Positions 63,610 through 64,000 of a stretch of DNA of 64,000 nt are shown piece after piece (position 1 is the first letter of the stretch; the number at the start of each line of letters is the position of its first letter). Origin of the DNA: Cryphonectria parasitica EP155 (lineage: Eukaryota > Ascomycota > Sordariomycetes > Diaporthales > Cryphonectriaceae). Made by a program: the position numbers and the translations under genes. The stretch covers positions 2,728,001-2,792,000 of the forward strand of contig NW_024468912.1 in the NCBI RefSeq assembly GCF_011745365.1, read 5' to 3'. Under the pieces are notes generated by a model, which saw only the letters and a list, made by a program, of their open reading frames with translations, was not told the origin of the DNA and ran no database searches.

Positions 63610-64000
63610 GTTTGTAAGCAGTTGCCAAGTTGTAGAAAAGGAAGAGGATGAAACCCGATTTTGGTTGATCGAGCAGAAATACAAATTGGTACTTCAGAAA
63701 CCACCGTGACTTTTACCACCTCCATTTCTTCTTCTCCTTCGATGGGTCTTTTTGATGACATAGTAAGTCTACGTTGCGTGTGCGCTATAGCCAGGCGTTC
63801 TTGTAACTCATCCGGCCCAATTCTTTCGGAATTGTACAAGATCTCATCTGTAGCCTTATAATTACGTCTCCAGTAAGTGAGCGCATAGAATCGAGGAGAT
63901 ACAAGAGGGAAATTCAAACATGAGTACAAACAAACCTCTCTCATTCATTTAGACGTCATATACTGAAGTTATGTGCAGGTCCCTAACACAAAGACAAGCT
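63610..64000. other. Window end, unassigned
   Basis: A minus-strand frame (63944..63594) overlaps the tail of the second SesA-like gene and has a partly protein-like stretch (ILYNSERIGPDELQERLAIA), but no start context, domain or splice support. I leave it unassigned. Confidence 0.3.

Noticed and set aside
63594..63944. 116-codon minus-strand frame at the window end
   Set aside because: It overlaps the tail of the second SesA-like gene and shows no domain or reliable start; left unassigned.

Overview
The window is nuclear DNA of a filamentous ascomycete, most likely a Sordariomycete. Supporting signs are short spliceosomal introns (about 60 to 140 nt with GTRNGT donors), a fused tryptophan synthase, a fungal Byr4-type septation regulator, a fungal DOCK-type exchange factor, a bZIP factor, long CT/GA-rich leaders, and many microsatellites and GTAC-rich palindromes in the spacers. 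I see no bacterial operon, rRNA, CRISPR array, intact transposon or confident tRNA. All exon joins were derived by hand from splice signals, frame arithmetic and protein continuity; no RNA evidence was available.

Layout. 0-9.4 kb: byr4-like (-), XRCC4-like (+), aldo/keto reductase (-). 10-19.6 kb: SF1 RNA helicase (-) and MutY DNA glycosylase (+) sharing a promoter, then a type II membrane glycosyltransferase-like gene (+). 21-30 kb: a small protein joining a transposase-like helix-turn-helix to a fungal C2H2-like module (-), and a 2069-aa DOCK GEF (-). 32-37 kb: secreted GH79 glycosidase (-) and a bZIP factor (-). 37-43 kb: a gene-poor 5.7 kb. 43-54 kb: zinc alcohol dehydrogenase (-), serine beta-lactamase-like protein (-), a coiled-coil protein (-) divergent from mitochondrial ribosomal protein bL28m (+), and six-exon tryptophan synthase (-) with a cross-pathway-control site in its promoter.

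The region of greatest interest is 54.3-63.6 kb. A NACHT-ankyrin STAND receptor (+) faces a small SesA-like protein (-) tail to tail, with 9 bp between their stop codons. A second SesA-like protein (+) diverges from the first. All three carry one 16-residue motif with eight invariant positions (N...G.Q..HSG.G.Q): near the N-terminus of the receptor and near the C-terminus of both small proteins. This is the geometry of fungal NLR/effector pairs that signal by amyloid templating (the sigma or HET-s-like principle), here with two candidate effectors for one receptor. The codons of the shared motif differ at most third positions, so the likeness is kept at protein level. A 1045-aa disordered, coiled-coil protein of unknown function lies head to head with the receptor.

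Other oddities: two likely GC-AG introns, a 69-nt in-frame intron in mutY, a shortened Fe-S loop in MutY, and a 25-nt micro-exon holding the Walker A motif of the NLR.
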